A stretch of DNA of 38,530 nucleotides from Solibacillus silvestris_B (lineage in GTDB: Bacteria; Bacillota; Bacilli; Bacillales_A; Planococcaceae): assembly GCF_051967575.1 (NCBI RefSeq), contig NZ_JBQCJW010000036.1, positions 1 to 38,530 on the forward strand, read 5' to 3'. The translations under genes were made by a program, and so were the position numbers. The notes below the pieces were generated by a model, which was not told where the DNA came from, made no database searches, and saw only the letters and a program-made list of their open reading frames with translations. This document shows, piece by piece, positions 17,128 through 25,484 of the stretch. Positions within the stretch are counted from its first letter, which is position 1, and every line of letters begins with the position of its first letter.

Positions 17128-17730
17128 TTATTTTCCGACATATTCAAATGAATAAATATGTGTTTTTGACAATGCGATAACCTCTTCGATAAATTCCTCT
17201 TGGGATTCTTTAAAACCATTGTTAATCCAATTTTGAATCAAACCATAAAACCCATAGGCAGTATAACGTTTAAAGTAATCCATATTTACAGGTATGTTAT
17301 TAATTGTATGGAACTCGAATTGCTGCTGGTAAATTTTTAAAATCGTTTGAGGAAATTTTGTATGTAATCCAGGTAAGGTATCGTCATATTTGATCAGTTC
17401 AAAAAAGTTCCGGTTCTCGTATATAAAAGCAATAATATTAAAGGATAGAGTATTGAGTTTGGTTGTATGCAGTTTTTGTCCGGGCACATACGGTTTTCCT
17501 ACTGAATCTTCCAACATTTGCAACATCGTTTCAAGCAGATCATCAGCCAATTGAATTTTATCTTGGTAGTGTACATAAAACGTGCTCCGATTATAAGATG
17601 CTTGATTGACAATATCTTTTACAGAAATAGTGTGGTAGCCATTCTTCTTTATAAGCTCGATTAAGGCGAATTTAAAATGTTCTTTTGTGCGATTTTTTCG
17701 TTTGGTTGTGCCCATTTGGTTATTTTCCAC
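17128..17730 (-). CDS. TetR/AcrR-family regulator
   Basis: 200 aa. Residues 12-60 form the TetR helix-turn-helix (FALIELIKKNGYHTISVKDI, then SYNRSTFYVHYQDK). The rest is an all-helical ligand and dimer domain, of the kind with a YTAYGFYGLIQNWINNGF segment near 155-175 seen in the TetR C-terminal 8 group. Start is GTG 17730, with GGAGGG 6 bases upstream. Divergent from the short-chain dehydrogenase at 17932, with an inverted repeat between, so it very likely represses that gene and itself. Inducer unknown. Confidence 0.9.
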   Translation of the reverse strand: MENNQMGTTKRKNRTKEHFKFALIELIKKNGYHTISVKDIVNQASYNRSTFYVHYQDKIQLADDLLETMLQMLEDSVGKPYVPGQKLHTTKLNTLSFNIIAFIYENRNFFELIKYDDTLPGLHTKFPQTILKIYQQQFEFHTINNIPVNMDYFKRYTAYGFYGLIQNWINNGFKESQEEFIEEVIALSKTHIYSFEYVGK

Positions 17731-17778
17731 GAAAATCCCTCCATGTTAAAAAGACAAAATAATAACAAGTGTCTACCA

Positions 17779-17795
17779 ATTGTACATTTTACAAT
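17779..17795. promoter_or_regulatory. candidate TetR operator
   Basis: ATTGTA-CATTT-TACAAT, a perfect 6-bp inverted repeat around 5 bases, in the divergent interval between the TetR gene and the dehydrogenase. Size fits a TetR site; assignment is by position only. Confidence 0.4.
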
Positions 17796-17880
17796 ATTCT
17801 AATGATTGTTGTATCGATAGGAAATGCTAAAATTGAATTGTGAACAAAATAGCACGCATTTTCGGTATTTTATATTAAAA

Positions 17881-17909
17881 TTAACTTAAATGTGCATGCT
17901 TTCTATAAA
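17881..17909 (+). promoter_or_regulatory. sigma-A-type promoter of the dehydrogenase
   Basis: TTAACT (17881-17886) and TATAAA (17904-17909) with a 17-base spacer; GGAGG ribosome site at 17919-17923. The spacing is ideal and the boxes moderately conserved. Confidence 0.5.
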
Positions 17910-17931
17910 CATTATAATGGAGGAATAGAAG

Positions 17932-18669
17932 ATGGGTAAATTACAAAATAAAGTAGCAATCATCACTGGCGGCGCATCAGGTATTGGCGCGGCGACAGCA
18001 AAATTATTCGTTTCAGAAGGCGCGAAAGTGGTGCTTGTCGATTTAAACGAAGAAAAAGGAAAAGCCTTCGAAGCAGAGTTGAAAGCGCTTAACGCAGGAG
18101 CATTATTTGTGAAAGCGAATATTACAAGCGAAGAAGAAGTAGCAAATATTTTCAAACAAACAATTGAAGCATTCGGCAAAGTGGATGTTGTATTTAACAA
18201 TGCGGGTATTGGTCGTGTATTTCCTTCACATGAGCTGGAATACTCAGAATGGCGCAATACAGTGAATGTGGACTTGGATGGCGTGTTCTTAGTGGCACGC
18301 GAAGCAATCCGCGAAATGCTGAAATCCGGCGGTGGCTCAATCATTAATACTGCTTCAATGTATGGGTGGGTTGGTTCACCTGGATCTGCAGCATACAATG
18401 CGGCAAAAGGTGGCGTAATCAATTTAACACGTTCACTTGCACTTGAATATGCAGAGCAAAATATTCGTGTGAACTCGTTATGCCCGGGCTTCATCGACAC
18501 ACCAATTATTCCGGAAGAAAGCAAGCAAGCGCTGGCTTCAATGACACCGATGAAGCGTCTTGGACAAGCAGATGAGATGGCGAAAGCTGTATTATTTATG
18601 GCAAGCGATGATTCCTCATTCATGACTGGCAACAGCTTAACTGTTGATGGTGGATATACAGCTCAATAA
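17932..18669 (+). CDS. short-chain dehydrogenase/reductase
   Basis: 245 aa classical SDR. Cofactor motif TGGASGIG at 12-19, Asp37 after beta-2 (VLVDLNE, suggesting NAD(H) preference), NNAG at 89-92, catalytic Ser142 and Tyr155-Lys159 (YNAAK), and C-terminal TVDGGYTAQ. Length is standard. It is related to glucose/alcohol/3-oxoacyl reductases, but the substrate cannot be read. GGAGG lies 8 bases before ATG. Divergent from the TetR regulator, which probably controls it, and followed by its own terminator. Confidence 0.92.
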   Translation: MGKLQNKVAIITGGASGIGAATAKLFVSEGAKVVLVDLNEEKGKAFEAELKALNAGALFVKANITSEEEVANIFKQTIEAFGKVDVVFNNAGIGRVFPSHELEYSEWRNTVNVDLDGVFLVAREAIREMLKSGGGSIINTASMYGWVGSPGSAAYNAAKGGVINLTRSLALEYAEQNIRVNSLCPGFIDTPIIPEESKQALASMTPMKRLGQADEMAKAVLFMASDDSSFMTGNSLTVDGGYTAQ

Positions 18670-18680
18670 TCGATGGTTCA

Positions 18681-18713
18681 AAGCGTACTTTCATTTTGGA
18701 AGTGCGTTTTTTT
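18681..18713 (+). terminator. terminator of the dehydrogenase gene
   Basis: AAGCGTACTT/AAGTGCGTTT stem (with G-T pairs) around a short loop, continuing into a run of seven T, 11 bases after the stop codon. Confidence 0.8.
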
Positions 18714-18737
18714 AATTTGGTGGGAGGGGGCTGTTTT

Positions 18738-18911
18738 TATTAGAACAGTTGAACAGGATATTAGAAAAGTGTTGCCGATATTAGCAAATTTCAAAGTGAT
18801 ATTAGAACAAAGCGGACTCTTTTTAGAACAATGGAAGGATATATTAGAACATCGGAGTTTTATTAGAACAAATAAAAATATATTAGAACAATTCCATATA
18901 TATTAGAAAAT
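18738..18911 (+). repeat. nine-unit phased TATTAGAACA array
   Basis: The word TTAGAA(CA) starts at 18740, 18761, 18781 (TTAGCA), 18802, 18823, 18844, 18863, 18883 and 18903. Spacings are 21, 20, 21, 21, 21, 19, 20 and 20 bases, about two helical turns. About 9-10 bases are conserved and the remaining 10-11 vary. Because spacings are not multiples of three, the frame that crosses it (18673-18906) is not under coding constraint. It lies between the SDR terminator and the PBP4-type gene. Confidence 0.85.
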
Positions 18912-18999
18912 CTCGCACGCTTAAAATCTTGCTAACCGTAAATAAATATTTCTGTTAAAATGAATTTACAGTAAATTCTAACAATTCGGGGGGCTACTT

Positions 19000-20394
19000 A
19001 TGGAGGAGATTCAAGAGAAGAATTTAAACAGTACTACAATCGCGAAATTGGACCAAGTAGTGGAAACAATTTTAGGGCAGGATAAGGCAACAGTTACGCT
19101 GCGGGACCGGATTTCTGGAGAGATTCTTTATACATACCGGGGGGATTGTTTAATGCGGCCGGCTTCCAATATGAAAATCCTGACGGGGGCGGCTGCAATA
19201 GCGGAGCTTGGGCTGGATTACCGATTTAAAACAGAAATTTATATCGACGGAGATCTTGAAGGCAATACGTTGAACGGGGATATTTATATAAAAGGCTACG
19301 GTGACCCAACAATAAATGAGGCAACACTTAAGTATTTCACTGAAGAATTATGGCAGTACGGCATCCATCATATAAAGGGCAGGTTAATCGGGGATGATAC
19401 ATATTTTTCAGGGGATACATTGCCTCCAGGTGTCGATGAGGAAGGGGAAACCCATTATTACGGCGCCCGTATTTCGCCTATTACGATGTCGCCGAATGAT
19501 GATTTTGATGCGGGCACAATTATCGTGGAGGCAACCGCCGGAAATATCGGGGAAAAGCCGATATTTAATGTCATCCCGCATTTAAGTGGACTGCAAATTT
19601 CTAATGAAGCACAAACAGTAAACAAAAATGCTGAAATCACATTAGAAATCCGCCGCACTAATAATACAAATCAAATCGTGATTACAGGCGAAATACCAGA
19701 AGGAGAAACGGTAAAAGTTTGGGTGTCCCATCAGGATCCTGTGAAAAACACGTTGCTGTTTTTCAAAGAATTATGCGAAGATGCAGGCATCCGCTTCGAA
19801 CTGAAAGATACCATTGCAAGCGGTATGACGCCAAACCATGCAAAACTAATATACACACACGATTCTCGTTCAATCGCCGAGATGTTTTCAATCTTTATGA
19901 AACTGAGCAATAACAGCATCGCCGATATTTTCCTGAAAACGATGGGGAAACGAAAACATGGAATAGGTGATTACGAGCATGGCCTGCGAGTAGTGCGCGC
20001 CTATTTGGAAAAGCAGAAAATTGATTTTGCGACATGGCAATTTGCTGATGGTTCAGGCCTATCGCATAATAACCGTCTGCATTCAAATGGTATATCCGAG
20101 CTTTTGTTCGCGTTGCAGGAAGAACCGTATTTCGAGAACTTTTTCAATTCACTGCCTGTTGGAGGGAATACAAACAGATTAGTTGGCGGGACATTAAAAG
20201 AACGTTTTCTAGAGCCCGAATTACAACAGCGAATCTTCGCTAAAACAGGCTACATTCATGAAGTAAATACATTATCAGGCTATGTAACCGGTAAGAGCGG
20301 GCGAGACTATATTTTCTCGATCATGCTTGAAGGAAGGGAAGAGGGGATTCCGTTTTTGGATGAAGGGTTAAAGGCGATTATTGATGTAATATAA
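19000..20394 (+). CDS. PBP4-type D-Ala-D-Ala carboxypeptidase (peptidase S13) without signal peptide
   Basis: 464 aa. All three penicillin-binding motifs are present: SxxK as SNMK (Ser56-Lys59, after PA), SxN as SNN (303-305, in KLSNNSIAD), and KTG at 415-417. The insert domains between SxxK and SxN match the DacB/PBP4 length. These enzymes normally trim or cleave peptidoglycan outside the membrane. Here the protein begins MEEIQEKNLNSTTIAKLDQV with no hydrophobic segment. An in-frame TAA lies 6 codons before the ATG, and a GGGGGG site precedes it, so no export signal can be added. It may act in the cytosol or be exported another way. Confidence 0.9.
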   Translation: MEEIQEKNLNSTTIAKLDQVVETILGQDKATVTLRDRISGEILYTYRGDCLMRPASNMKILTGAAAIAELGLDYRFKTEIYIDGDLEGNTLNGDIYIKGYGDPTINEATLKYFTEELWQYGIHHIKGRLIGDDTYFSGDTLPPGVDEEGETHYYGARISPITMSPNDDFDAGTIIVEATAGNIGEKPIFNVIPHLSGLQISNEAQTVNKNAEITLEIRRTNNTNQIVITGEIPEGETVKVWVSHQDPVKNTLLFFKELCEDAGIRFELKDTIASGMTPNHAKLIYTHDSRSIAEMFSIFMKLSNNSIADIFLKTMGKRKHGIGDYEHGLRVVRAYLEKQKIDFATWQFADGSGLSHNNRLHSNGISELLFALQEEPYFENFFNSLPVGGNTNRLVGGTLKERFLEPELQQRIFAKTGYIHEVNTLSGYVTGKSGRDYIFSIMLEGREEGIPFLDEGLKAIIDVI

Positions 20395-20430
20395 AGATTC
20401 ATTCCTATCAATTCAGAGCTTGTTAAAAAA

Positions 20431-20477
20431 TAGCCTCCAATTATCAGCTATAGTCTAATAGTTGGAGACTTTTTATA
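20431..20477. terminator. bidirectional terminator
   Basis: AGCCTCCAA...TTGGAGACT stem with runs of T on both strands (CTTTTTATA on plus, CTATTTTTTAAC on minus), between the convergent PBP4-type and XRE genes. Confidence 0.9.
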
Positions 20478-20493
20478 ATTGAAAGCATAGTTC

Positions 20494-21078
20494 TTAAATA
20501 TACTGATAAAACAATCCATCGCGTGTATCAAACCAAATCAGTTTTCCATGTTTTTTCTTTGGAATTGTTGCTTGTAATGCCCATTCAGGGAATTGTTTGT
20601 ATAATTGGATTTGATCCCCTGTTGCCAGTGCGATAAATGATACGTAATGGTCTTTCGTCATAGGGTGATCTGTTGAAATCGACCATTGCATATCGATTTC
20701 CTCTACTTTTAATTTCTGTTCCTCTGTGGCTTTTGCTGCGACTAAAGGCTCTAGTTTCCGTCCGCAGCATGAAACCGTAAAATTCCCTGTTGCTAAACCG
20801 ATATTCGAGCAGCTTGGACAAACATAATAGCTTGAATTTTTCATATTGCCTCCTACCAAATCATTTTGGTTTATTTCACCTGTCAGTAAATTTTCTATTT
20901 GAATGTCAAGGAGGGTTGCGAGTTGAGGAAGAAGTGTAATATCGGGACATCCGATGCCTCGTTCCCATTTCGAAACTGTGCGATCCGATAAAAACAGCGC
21001 ATCTGCTAATTGCTTTTGTGTCATGCCCTTCCCTTTACGCAATGTATAAATTAATTGGCCAATTTTTTCATTATCCAT
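20494..21078 (-). CDS. XRE regulator fused to a desulforedoxin/desulfoferrodoxin-like domain
   Basis: 194 aa. Residues 5-65 are a Cro/C1-type helix-turn-helix (GMTQKQLADALFLSDRTVSK). Residues 84-112 carry C87-x2-C90-x13-C104-C105-G, the pattern of the desulforedoxin Fe(Cys)4 site. Residues 138-145 read HPMTKDHY, matching HPM..HY of desulfoferrodoxin/neelaredoxin. The other centre II ligands are missing: the first His is absent and the usual C-terminal CxxH is replaced by FDTRDGLFYQY. So superoxide reductase activity is unlikely, but a metal- or redox-responsive regulator is plausible. GGAGGG ribosome site 6 bases before ATG. Monocistronic; targets unknown. Confidence 0.85.
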   Translation of the reverse strand: MDNEKIGQLIYTLRKGKGMTQKQLADALFLSDRTVSKWERGIGCPDITLLPQLATLLDIQIENLLTGEINQNDLVGGNMKNSSYYVCPSCSNIGLATGNFTVSCCGRKLEPLVAAKATEEQKLKVEEIDMQWSISTDHPMTKDHYVSFIALATGDQIQLYKQFPEWALQATIPKKKHGKLIWFDTRDGLFYQYI

Positions 21079-21133
21079 TCGTTTCCCTCCTACTTCTTTA
21101 GCTTAAAAGGAATGATGGTGAAACACAACAAAC

Positions 21134-21171
21134 GGAGAGTAGAGTCGGTGAGCGGAAAGCCTGGCAGCTGT
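21134..21171 (-). terminator. possible terminator of the GntR gene
   Basis: GGAGAGTA...TACTCTCC inverted repeat about 30 bases after the GntR stop codon. The U-run on the minus strand is poor (GTTTGTTG). Confidence 0.35.
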
Positions 21172-21202
21172 ACTCTCCTGCCAAATGAAAAATAAAAATT
21201 TC

Positions 21203-21841
21203 CTATTCATGGCGCAGCACCATATATTTTTTCTTCGCGATCTCTAAATGCCCATACAATAGCTGAGGGATTTGTTCGTAATCATTTTTTTCAATCTTTT
21301 CGAATAGCTTCTTCGCCAATTCAAAGGATGTGTAAAAAGTTGTATCTGGATTTTTCTTATGGTTGACAATGCCTGTCCATTTAATTTTCTCGGAGGTTTC
21401 GTCAAAAATATGCACCATCGCTCCGTTTTTGGTTGTTTTTATTATTTCCCTTATGAATAAAAAATAATAAGTCATATATTTCGTGTAGTCTTCTTTTAAA
21501 ATAGCTTGCTCAATTTCTTTTAGTAACTGTTCAAGCAATAGCTGGTTCAATTTCACATTCCCTTTTTTAACGAGCTCTATTGTATGAATAATAAAGCTGT
21601 TAATGACATCATTGAACTCATATACCTCTTTTAATGTAATGTTATTTACAAATACGCCTCTATTTTTAACAATCGAAACAAAACCTTCACGTTCTAAACG
21701 AGTTAAAGCTGATCGGATAGGTGTACGGCTCATCGATAAATCGGAAGACAATTCGTTCTCTGAAAGTACATCCTCAGGCAAATATTCCGCTAGTACAAGC
21801 TTCTTTTTTAAGATTTCATAAGCCTTATCAGCTAATGACAT
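21203..21841 (-). CDS. GntR-family regulator (FadR-like)
   Basis: 212 aa. The winged helix at residues 1-70 (LADKAYEILKKKLVLAEYLP, SENELSSDLSMSRTPIRSAL, REGFV) is a clear GntR domain. The C-terminal 140 residues are all-helical, like the FCD/FadR ligand domain but without evident metal-binding histidines. ATG 21841 has AAAGGGG about 9 bases before; the longer frame to 21931 would have no ribosome site. Divergent from the phn-type transporter operon, with a TTGTATACAA palindrome in between. It most likely represses the transporter in the absence of its ligand. Confidence 0.9.
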   Translation of the reverse strand: MSLADKAYEILKKKLVLAEYLPEDVLSENELSSDLSMSRTPIRSALTRLEREGFVSIVKNRGVFVNNITLKEVYEFNDVINSFIIHTIELVKKGNVKLNQLLLEQLLKEIEQAILKEDYTKYMTYYFLFIREIIKTTKNGAMVHIFDETSEKIKWTGIVNHKKNPDTTFYTSFELAKKLFEKIEKNDYEQIPQLLYGHLEIAKKKYMVLRHE

Positions 21842-22012
21842 GTAAATATTCCCCTTTGCAACAATATTTGTTAAAGAAATATTGTTATGATACACGAATC
21901 GATATAAAATGTAAACTTTCCGGATTTCCATTACATTAACAATTATTTACCTGCTATTTATTGCTCGTTAATATTCAAGTTTTAACTTTAAAGTGCGAGT
22001 TGCGAAACTAAC

Positions 22013-22033
22013 TTGTATACAACTTGTATAACT
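22013..22033. promoter_or_regulatory. candidate GntR operator
   Basis: TTGTATACAA (22013-22022) is a perfect 10-bp palindrome with the GT..AC core of FadR-type GntR sites, directly followed by a second half-copy TTGTATAAC (22024-22032). It lies 27 bases before the phnD start and in the divergent interval with gntR. Confidence 0.5.
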
Positions 22034-22059
22034 TTTAGAGACGAGGAGCGAAAAGACGA

Positions 22060-22992
22060 ATGAAAAAGTTTTCGAAGGTTTTAGCTTTAGCGGGAATGGT
22101 TACGATGTTAGCTGCATGCGGAAAGAGCGATAATACAAAAGATGCCGCTGCGAGCGAACAACAGTGGCCTGAAAAATTAACTTTAGTACAAATGCCTAAT
22201 GAAAACGATCCAACCGTCACACAATCGATGCATACACAATTACGTGAGCACTTATCCGAAGAATTGGGGATCGAAGTTGTTGAACACCAAGGCGGAAGCT
22301 ATGCGGTTGGAATTGAAGCTTTAGCAAGCGGAAATTTGGACGTACTGCTGGCAACGCCTATGAGCTATTATCAGGCAAATAAAGTGGCAGACGCCGAATT
22401 ATTAGTGACACCAGCATTCCCGGAAGGAGTGTTCAAATATTATACATCATTCATTACTCATGCAGACAATGATGAAATCAATTCATTGGCAGATTTAAAA
22501 GGAACGAATTTTGCCTTCGTAAATGCGGCATCGTCCTCTGGTTATTTATATCCGAAAGGTACGTTAGTGCAAGAATTAGATTTAGATTCAAATCGCATTG
22601 AACAGTCTGGCTACTTTTTCGAAAATGTGACATTCTCGGAGTCACATCCAAACAGCGTAATCGGGGTGGCAATGGGAGATTTTGAAGCCGCAGCTGCTGC
22701 TAGAGCGGTCATCGATAGTTTAATTGAAGTCGGCCAAATTCAAGAAGATGACATTAAAGAAATCGGGCGCTCAATCGATATTCCGGATCCAAGCTATATT
22801 GTTCGCGGAAATTTGCCGGATGACTTCGTCGATGCTTTGCGGGAAGCTTTCTTGTCATTTGATAACGAGGAATATTTTGAAGCAATCCACGGTGATAAAA
22901 CGGTTCGTTTCCAAGCGACGCCTGAAAACTTCTATGAAGACAGCATCGAAATGCTAAGTAAAATAAATGCTTTGGAAGAGGATGCGGAATAA
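22060..22992 (+). CDS. phnD: phosphonate/phosphite-type ABC transporter binding lipoprotein
   Basis: 310 aa. Lipoprotein signal with lipobox LAAC (Cys20), then a PhnD/PtxB-type type II binding fold: VQMPNENDPT near the N-terminus, GIEALASGNLDVLLATPMSYY, FAFVNAASSSGYLYP (the Ser-rich oxyanion loop) and EIGRSIDIPDPSYIVR. It captures the substrate outside the membrane and delivers it to the two permeases encoded downstream. The stop overlaps the PhnC start. The family also includes phosphite, hypophosphite and some organic phosphate binders, so phosphonate specificity is not proven. Confidence 0.88.
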   Translation: MKKFSKVLALAGMVTMLAACGKSDNTKDAAASEQQWPEKLTLVQMPNENDPTVTQSMHTQLREHLSEELGIEVVEHQGGSYAVGIEALASGNLDVLLATPMSYYQANKVADAELLVTPAFPEGVFKYYTSFITHADNDEINSLADLKGTNFAFVNAASSSGYLYPKGTLVQELDLDSNRIEQSGYFFENVTFSESHPNSVIGVAMGDFEAAAAARAVIDSLIEVGQIQEDDIKEIGRSIDIPDPSYIVRGNLPDDFVDALREAFLSFDNEEYFEAIHGDKTVRFQATPENFYEDSIEMLSKINALEEDAE

Positions 22993-23864
22993 TGAAAAAG
23001 CCGTTACTATCCATTAAAAATTTGACGAAGGTTTATGGTCAGGGGACAAAAGCATTAAATGGTGTGTCAATCGACTTTTATCCAGGCGAATTCATCGTGG
23101 TCATCGGTCCATCAGGTGCGGGTAAATCGACATTCATCCGTTGTATAAACCGTTTGGTCAATCCGACAAGCGGCGAAATCGTTTTCGATGATGTCCATTT
23201 GGAATCGTTAAATGCCCGTATATTAAGAAGGGAACGTGCAAAGATCGGCATGATTTTTCAGCATTATAATTTAGTCGGCCGTACAAATGTCATCAAAAAT
23301 GTTTTGCATGGGCAGCTTTCCAATACACCGATATATAAAAGCTTGTTTGGCCTGTATAAAGAAGAGGATAAGCAGGAAGCGGTCACATTACTAAAAAAAG
23401 TTGGCTTAGAGGAACAAATGTATAAACGTGCAGACGCTTTATCTGGCGGACAAATGCAGCGTGTAGGAATTTGCCGTGCTATTTTGCAAAGGCCGAAGCT
23501 TCTGCTGGCGGATGAACCGATTGCCTCACTGGACCCTTTGTCTGCCAATACAGTAATGCAGCAATTGCGCGATATTTCGGAGGAACGTCAATTGACATGT
23601 GTTGTGAATTTGCACCAGGTCGATTTTGCGCGCAAATTTGCTACTCGCATTGTTGGGATCAAAGACGGACGAATTGTGTTTGATGGTCCGCCTTCAAAAT
23701 TGACGGATACCATTGTCAGCAATATTTATAAAGGAAAAGAGCATCAAATGACACTAAAGCAGGCGGATGAGCGATTGCCATCTCCTGTAAAAGAAGCGGT
23801 AGCTATTATGCACCATAAGGAAGAGAACGAAAAAAACAAAGAATATTCAACGATAGGAAAATGA
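22992..23864 (+). CDS. phnC: phosphonate-type ABC transporter ATPase
   Basis: 290 aa. Walker A GPSGAGKS (39-46), Q-loop FQHYNLVGRTNV, signature LSGGQMQRV, Walker B LLLADEP, D-loop SLD and switch His in NLHQVDFA; the insertion GLYKEEDKQEA is typical for PhnC. The C-terminal 35 residues extend beyond the usual end and are polar. It overlaps phnD by one base and the next permease by four bases (ATGA), so the operon is translationally coupled. Confidence 0.93.
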   Translation: MKKPLLSIKNLTKVYGQGTKALNGVSIDFYPGEFIVVIGPSGAGKSTFIRCINRLVNPTSGEIVFDDVHLESLNARILRRERAKIGMIFQHYNLVGRTNVIKNVLHGQLSNTPIYKSLFGLYKEEDKQEAVTLLKKVGLEEQMYKRADALSGGQMQRVGICRAILQRPKLLLADEPIASLDPLSANTVMQQLRDISEERQLTCVVNLHQVDFARKFATRIVGIKDGRIVFDGPPSKLTDTIVSNIYKGKEHQMTLKQADERLPSPVKEAVAIMHHKEENEKNKEYSTIGK

Positions 23865-24664
23865 ATATGAACAAAATCGAATCAATGCCTATTCAGTTAG
23901 TCGAAAGCAAATCAAGAAAAAGTCTTTATGCCGGTTTGGCTATTGTTGCCGGTATGGCGCTCAGCATTTTCTATTTAAATATTTCAGCGGGTGACATATT
24001 GCTCGGCTTGCCGAAGTTTATAAGTTTTTTCTTTGAGAAGTTTTTGCCGGCAACTTTTGATAATGTCTGGAGTTATTTTCCCACTGTTCTTGAAACATTG
24101 GGATATGCGGTCATTGCCACCTATTTTTCAACATGTATTGCTTTTTTCATCGGCTTATTGATGTCGGAAAATACGAATAAATTCAAGGCTGTGCGCTATG
24201 CTGTCCGCGGAGCTGTAACGATTATCCGCAACATCCCGTTCGTTATTTGGGGTGCATTGCTAGTATATGTTTTCGGTATCGGAGGATTAGTCGGGATTTT
24301 GGCGCTCATTTTTGTGACGATTGGATTTTTAGGGAAAAGCTACGGGGAAGCGATTGATGAAATATCAGGGGATAAATTGGAGGCATTGCGTGCAAATGGC
24401 GCAAGCTATATTCAAATTATTTGCCATGGTGTCATCCCGCAATTTATTCCTGCATGGATCAATTGGACGATTTTCTCATTTGAAATAAATGTCCGTGCTT
24501 CTGTCGTGCTTGGGTTAGTAGGGGCTGGGGGAATCGGTGTATTAATCGATACAAATATTAATCTCTTCCGCTATGACCAGGCAATGGCGATTATTATTAT
24601 CGTTGTGCTCATAGTGCTATGCGCAGAATTTATTACGAATCAAGTGCGGAAAATGGTGTCGTAG
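23861..24664 (+). CDS. phnE: phosphonate-type ABC permease 1
   Basis: 267 aa, about six membrane helices of the PhnE/binding-protein-dependent type. The EAA-like coupling loop is GDKLEALRANGASYIQIICHGVIP, written here only as residues near 170-193; the end has VVLGLVGAGGIGVLI. It starts with ATG overlapping the phnC stop. It pairs with the next permease to form a heterodimeric channel. Confidence 0.9.
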   Translation: MNMNKIESMPIQLVESKSRKSLYAGLAIVAGMALSIFYLNISAGDILLGLPKFISFFFEKFLPATFDNVWSYFPTVLETLGYAVIATYFSTCIAFFIGLLMSENTNKFKAVRYAVRGAVTIIRNIPFVIWGALLVYVFGIGGLVGILALIFVTIGFLGKSYGEAIDEISGDKLEALRANGASYIQIICHGVIPQFIPAWINWTIFSFEINVRASVVLGLVGAGGIGVLIDTNINLFRYDQAMAIIIIVVLIVLCAEFITNQVRKMVS

Positions 24665-24675
24665 GAGGGATGAAG

Positions 24676-25473
24676 ATGGAAAAAATCAGTGTTACTAATA
24701 AAGGGAGCACACGTAAAGGCATCGGGATTGCGATTAGTTTAATAGCTGTTTTTCTTCTCGCCATAAATTTGGTGAATATCGATTTTGAAAAATTCTTTAA
24801 ACGTTTGCCGAATGCACCCGAAGTAATAGCGCGTATGATGGCGATCGATGTATCCATTTTGCCGGCTGTTTTTAAAAATATCGGGATTAGTTTGGCACTC
24901 GCATTTTTAGCGCTCGTCATGTCGGTCATGGCTGCATTTATCATTAGCTTATTTGCAGCGAACAATATTGCGCCAAACCGCTACATGGCATGGCTGATAA
25001 AAGGTTTTTTTGCTGTTGTGCGGGCCGTTCCTTCGCTTGTATGGGGGCTTATGGTCATCGCGAGCTTAGGCTTCGGGAATAATGCTGGATTTTTAGCGAT
25101 TTTTATTCCATCGGTTGCTTACTTGGTGAAAATGTTTGTCGGTTCTCTTGAAGATGTCGGAACAGATATCGTGGAAACGATGAATGCAACGGGTGCCTCA
25201 TGGTGGAATCTCGTTTTCCATGGTGTGCTGCCTTTAGCTATTACAGGAATTGCTTCATGGGTGGCGCTGCGATTCGAGGGGAATATTGAGGAATCGATTA
25301 GCCTGGGAATTATCGGGGTCGGCGGAATTGGCCTGCTCCTCACTCAGTCAATTAATTCCTATAATTACGCGCAGACAACAACAATTGTCATCATTATTTG
25401 TATTTTACTGATCAGCATTGAAGTATTTATAACAAAATTCAAGCAAACGATCAAACACGGAAAACAAGCATAG
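24676..25473 (+). CDS. phnE: phosphonate-type ABC permease 2
   Basis: 265 aa, PhnE family, with about six helices. The coupling loop near residues 165-185 (ETMNATGASWWNLVFHGVLP) and the end IGVGGIGLLL match permease 1, from which it has diverged. ATG 24676 is used because GTAGGAGGG (24661-24669) is correctly spaced; ATG 24670 is adjacent to it and the longer frame to 24619 overlaps the previous gene. Second half of the transmembrane channel. Confidence 0.9.
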   Translation: MEKISVTNKGSTRKGIGIAISLIAVFLLAINLVNIDFEKFFKRLPNAPEVIARMMAIDVSILPAVFKNIGISLALAFLALVMSVMAAFIISLFAANNIAPNRYMAWLIKGFFAVVRAVPSLVWGLMVIASLGFGNNAGFLAIFIPSVAYLVKMFVGSLEDVGTDIVETMNATGASWWNLVFHGVLPLAITGIASWVALRFEGNIEESISLGIIGVGGIGLLLTQSINSYNYAQTTTIVIIICILLISIEVFITKFKQTIKHGKQA

Positions 25474-25484
25474 GAGTGGGGAAT

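Noticed and set aside
18673..18906. 77-codon plus-strand frame with repeated ILEQ-like words
   Set aside because: The repeats follow the 19-21 bp DNA array, whose spacing is not in triplets; the frame begins without a ribosome site and overlaps the SDR terminator.
18738..18911. Array considered as a CRISPR
   Set aside because: The conserved part is only 8-10 bases and spacers are about 11 bases, far shorter than CRISPR repeats and spacers, and no cas genes are present.
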